Shown piece by piece: positions 4,478-6,092 of a stretch of 6,092 nucleotides of DNA (position 1 is the first letter of the stretch; each line of letters opens with the position of its first letter). Origin of the DNA: Rubrivirga sp. (GTDB taxonomy: Bacteria > Bacteroidota > Rhodothermia > Rhodothermales > Rubricoccaceae); the NCBI GenBank assembly GCA_012269805.1, contig JAAXJP010000155.1, positions 1 through 6,092 of the forward strand, given 5' to 3'. The notes under the pieces were generated by a model. That model was not told where the DNA came from. It made no database searches and saw nothing but the letters and a program-made list of their open reading frames with translations. Made by a program: the position numbers and the translations under genes.

Positions 4478-6088
4478 CTAGAACGGGGCGTCGGTGGCCG
4501 GCGGTGGCAGCGGCGGCGGCGCGTCGTAGCCCCCGCCGCCTCCGTAGCCGTCCCCTCCGCCGAGCTCGCCGCCGCCCTGAGGCGGGTAGTCGTCGTAGCC
4601 GCCCGAGGTGTCGGAGGCGACGTAGCTCGTGAGGTTCTCGAACCGGGCGTACTGGTTGACGAAGGCCACCTTGACGTCGCCGATCGGGCCGTTCCGCTGC
4701 TTCCCGATGAGGAGCTCGCCGAGCCCCTCGGTCGAGTTGCCGTTCTCGTCGACCGTGATCCCGTACCGCTCGGCGCGGTAGATGAACATGACGACGTCGG
4801 CGTCCTGCTCGATCGAGCCCGATTCGCGGAGGTCGCTCAGTTGGGGCCGCTTGTCGCCGCCGCGCGTCTCGACGGCGCGCGAGAGCTGCGAGAGCGCGAT
4901 GACGGGCACGTCGAGCTCCTTGGCGAGGCCCTTCAGCGACCGCGAGATCTGGGCGATCTCCTGCTCGCGGTTGCCGCCCTTCGTCTGGGCCGTCCCGTGC
5001 ATGAGCTGGAGGTAGTCGACGATGACGAGGCCGATCCCGTGCTCGGCCTTGAGCCGCCGGCACTTGGCCCGGAGCTCGAGGATGCCGAGGCCCGGCGTGT
5101 CGTCGATGAAGATGTTGGCGGCCGAGAGCCGGCCGGCGGCGCGGGCCAGCTTCGGCCAGTCGTCGTCGTGGAGCCGGCCCGTCCGCGCGCGCTGGGCGTC
5201 GACGCGGGCCTCGGACGTGAGGAGCCGCTGCGCGAGCTGCTGCGCGCTCATCTCGAGCGAGAAGTACGCCACGCCGGCCGGCTTCTCCGGGTGGAGCGCC
5301 GCGTTCCGCGTGATCGCCAACGAGAACGCCGTCTTGCCCATCGACGGGCGCGCGGCCACGATGACCATGTCGGACGGCTGCCAGCCGCCGGTCATCGCGT
5401 CGAGCGCCGTAAAGCCGCTCGGGACGCCCGTGATGCCGCCCTCGCGCCCGTGGATCGACTCGAGGTGCTGCATCGTCTGGTGCACCACCGAGTTCATGTC
5501 GACGGCGCCCTTGCGGAGCTGCGACTCCGAGATCTGGAAGATCTCCCGCTCGGCGTTGTCGAGCAGGTCGAACGCGTCGGTCGTCGGGTCGAAGGCCTGG
5601 CCGACGACGCCGGTCATCGTCGTGATGAGCTTCCGGAGGAGGCTCTTCTCCGCGATGATCCGGGCGTGGTACTCGACGTTGGCGGCGCTCGCGACGCGCG
5701 TCGTCAGCTCGGTGAGGTAGTACCCGCCGATCTGGTCGTAGTCGCCGCGCCGCTTGAGCTCCTCGGTGAGCGTGATGAGGTCGACGGGGTTGCCGCGCTC
5801 GAAGAGGGCCTCGATGGCCTCAAAGACGCGCTGGTGCTTGGGCTCGTAGAACGCGTCCGAGGGGAGGATCTCGATGGCCTTCGGGATCGCCTCGCGCTCG
5901 ATGAGCATGGCGCCGAGGACCGACTGCTCGACCTCCGTGGCCTGCGGCGGCATCCGCCCGGCCTGCTGCTGCATGGGCAGCACGTTGAGCGGGCGCCGCC
6001 GGTTGCCCGCCATCTTCTCGATGGGGACGCCGGGCATGTCCTCGTCGATGCGGAGGGGGCGCTGCTGGAACTCGTCGGGGTCGGCCAT
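4478..6088 (-). CDS. dnaB: Replicative DNA helicase DnaB
   Basis: A 536-residue hexameric helicase that unwinds DNA at the replication fork and recruits primase. After a 47-residue basic N-terminal extension, the N-terminal DnaB domain starts at PQATEVEQSVLGAMLIE (48-64) and runs to about 150. A linker helix (175-210) precedes the RecA-like domain (213-485). Walker A is ARPSMGKT (246-253), with the catalytic glutamate in FSLEM (E279). Walker B is LVIVDYLQLM (354-363, D358), followed by IALSQLSR (398-405), DLRESGSIEQDAD (419-431) and the arginine-finger segment GKQRNGP (462-468). No intein or insertion interrupts it. The tail (493-536) is Gly/Pro/Tyr/Asp-rich and ends in DAPF. ATG 6088 is only four bases from the window edge, so a longer N-terminus is possible; M18, M26 and M39 are alternative starts. 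The promoter is outside the window. The sequence resembles Bacteroidota/Rhodothermota DnaB. Confidence 0.97.
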   Translation of the reverse strand: MADPDEFQQRPLRIDEDMPGVPIEKMAGNRRRPLNVLPMQQQAGRMPPQATEVEQSVLGAMLIEREAIPKAIEILPSDAFYEPKHQRVFEAIEALFERGNPVDLITLTEELKRRGDYDQIGGYYLTELTTRVASAANVEYHARIIAEKSLLRKLITTMTGVVGQAFDPTTDAFDLLDNAEREIFQISESQLRKGAVDMNSVVHQTMQHLESIHGREGGITGVPSGFTALDAMTGGWQPSDMVIVAARPSMGKTAFSLAITRNAALHPEKPAGVAYFSLEMSAQQLAQRLLTSEARVDAQRARTGRLHDDDWPKLARAAGRLSAANIFIDDTPGLGILELRAKCRRLKAEHGIGLVIVDYLQLMHGTAQTKGGNREQEIAQISRSLKGLAKELDVPVIALSQLSRAVETRGGDKRPQLSDLRESGSIEQDADVVMFIYRAERYGITVDENGNSTEGLGELLIGKQRNGPIGDVKVAFVNQYARFENLTSYVASDTSGGYDDYPPQGGGELGGGDGYGGGGGYDAPPPLPPPATDAPF

Positions 6089-6092
6089 GGGG

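Noticed and set aside
4134..5063. - strand open frame overlapping the lipoprotein and dnaB 3' ends
   Set aside because: It is in a different frame from dnaB and consists of Arg/Ala-rich shadow sequence; dnaB motifs account for the region.
1..6092. Mobile element, phage, CRISPR or defence system
   Set aside because: No transposase, integrase, direct-repeat array, terminal inverted repeats or defence-type domain was found, and base composition is uniform across the window.

Overview
The window is very GC-rich (by eye well above 70%) and densely coding. The clearest taxonomic marker is the replicative helicase DnaB at the right end. Its sequence, including the PSGFTALD...GWQPSD lead-in to Walker A and a low-complexity Gly/Pro tail, reads like the Bacteroidota/Rhodothermota version. 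Together with the GC content this suggests a high-GC Rhodothermota-type bacterium (Rubricoccaceae or Salinibacter-like). The assignment is by recognition only, without a database search.

Left block (1-2914, + strand): four tightly packed genes that look like one transcription unit. They are the 3' end of a gene that is probably a family 2 glycosyltransferase (stop at 396), an acyl-CoA-dehydrogenase-fold flavoprotein (393-1544, ATGA overlap), a PIG-L/LmbE-type zinc N-deacetylase (1549-2313, 4-base gap) and a NodS-like SAM-dependent methyltransferase (2300-2914, TTG start inside the preceding gene). From memory, this gene set recurs in unrelated bacteria. Its logic resembles Nod-factor tailoring: transfer a sugar, remove the N-acetyl group, then methylate (and perhaps oxidise) the amine. 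The substrate cannot be read from the sequence.

Middle block (2898-4359): a single-module VOC (glyoxalase/dioxygenase fold) protein lies on the - strand, its 3' end overlapping the methyltransferase by 17 bases. A 418-base non-coding stretch (3393-3810) follows, with several GC-rich inverted repeats and a polypurine tract but no recognisable RNA family or promoter. Next is a small lipoprotein (3811-4359, +) of a conserved family of unknown function.

Right block (4360-6092): the lipoprotein and dnaB converge on a 118-base spacer holding two strong hairpins without U-tracts, probably transcription terminators. dnaB (6088-4478, -) is complete or nearly so, with all helicase motifs and a C-terminus that resembles an SSB tip. 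No tRNA, rRNA, CRISPR array, insertion sequence or phage gene was seen. The most interesting part is the left-hand sugar/amine-modification cassette.
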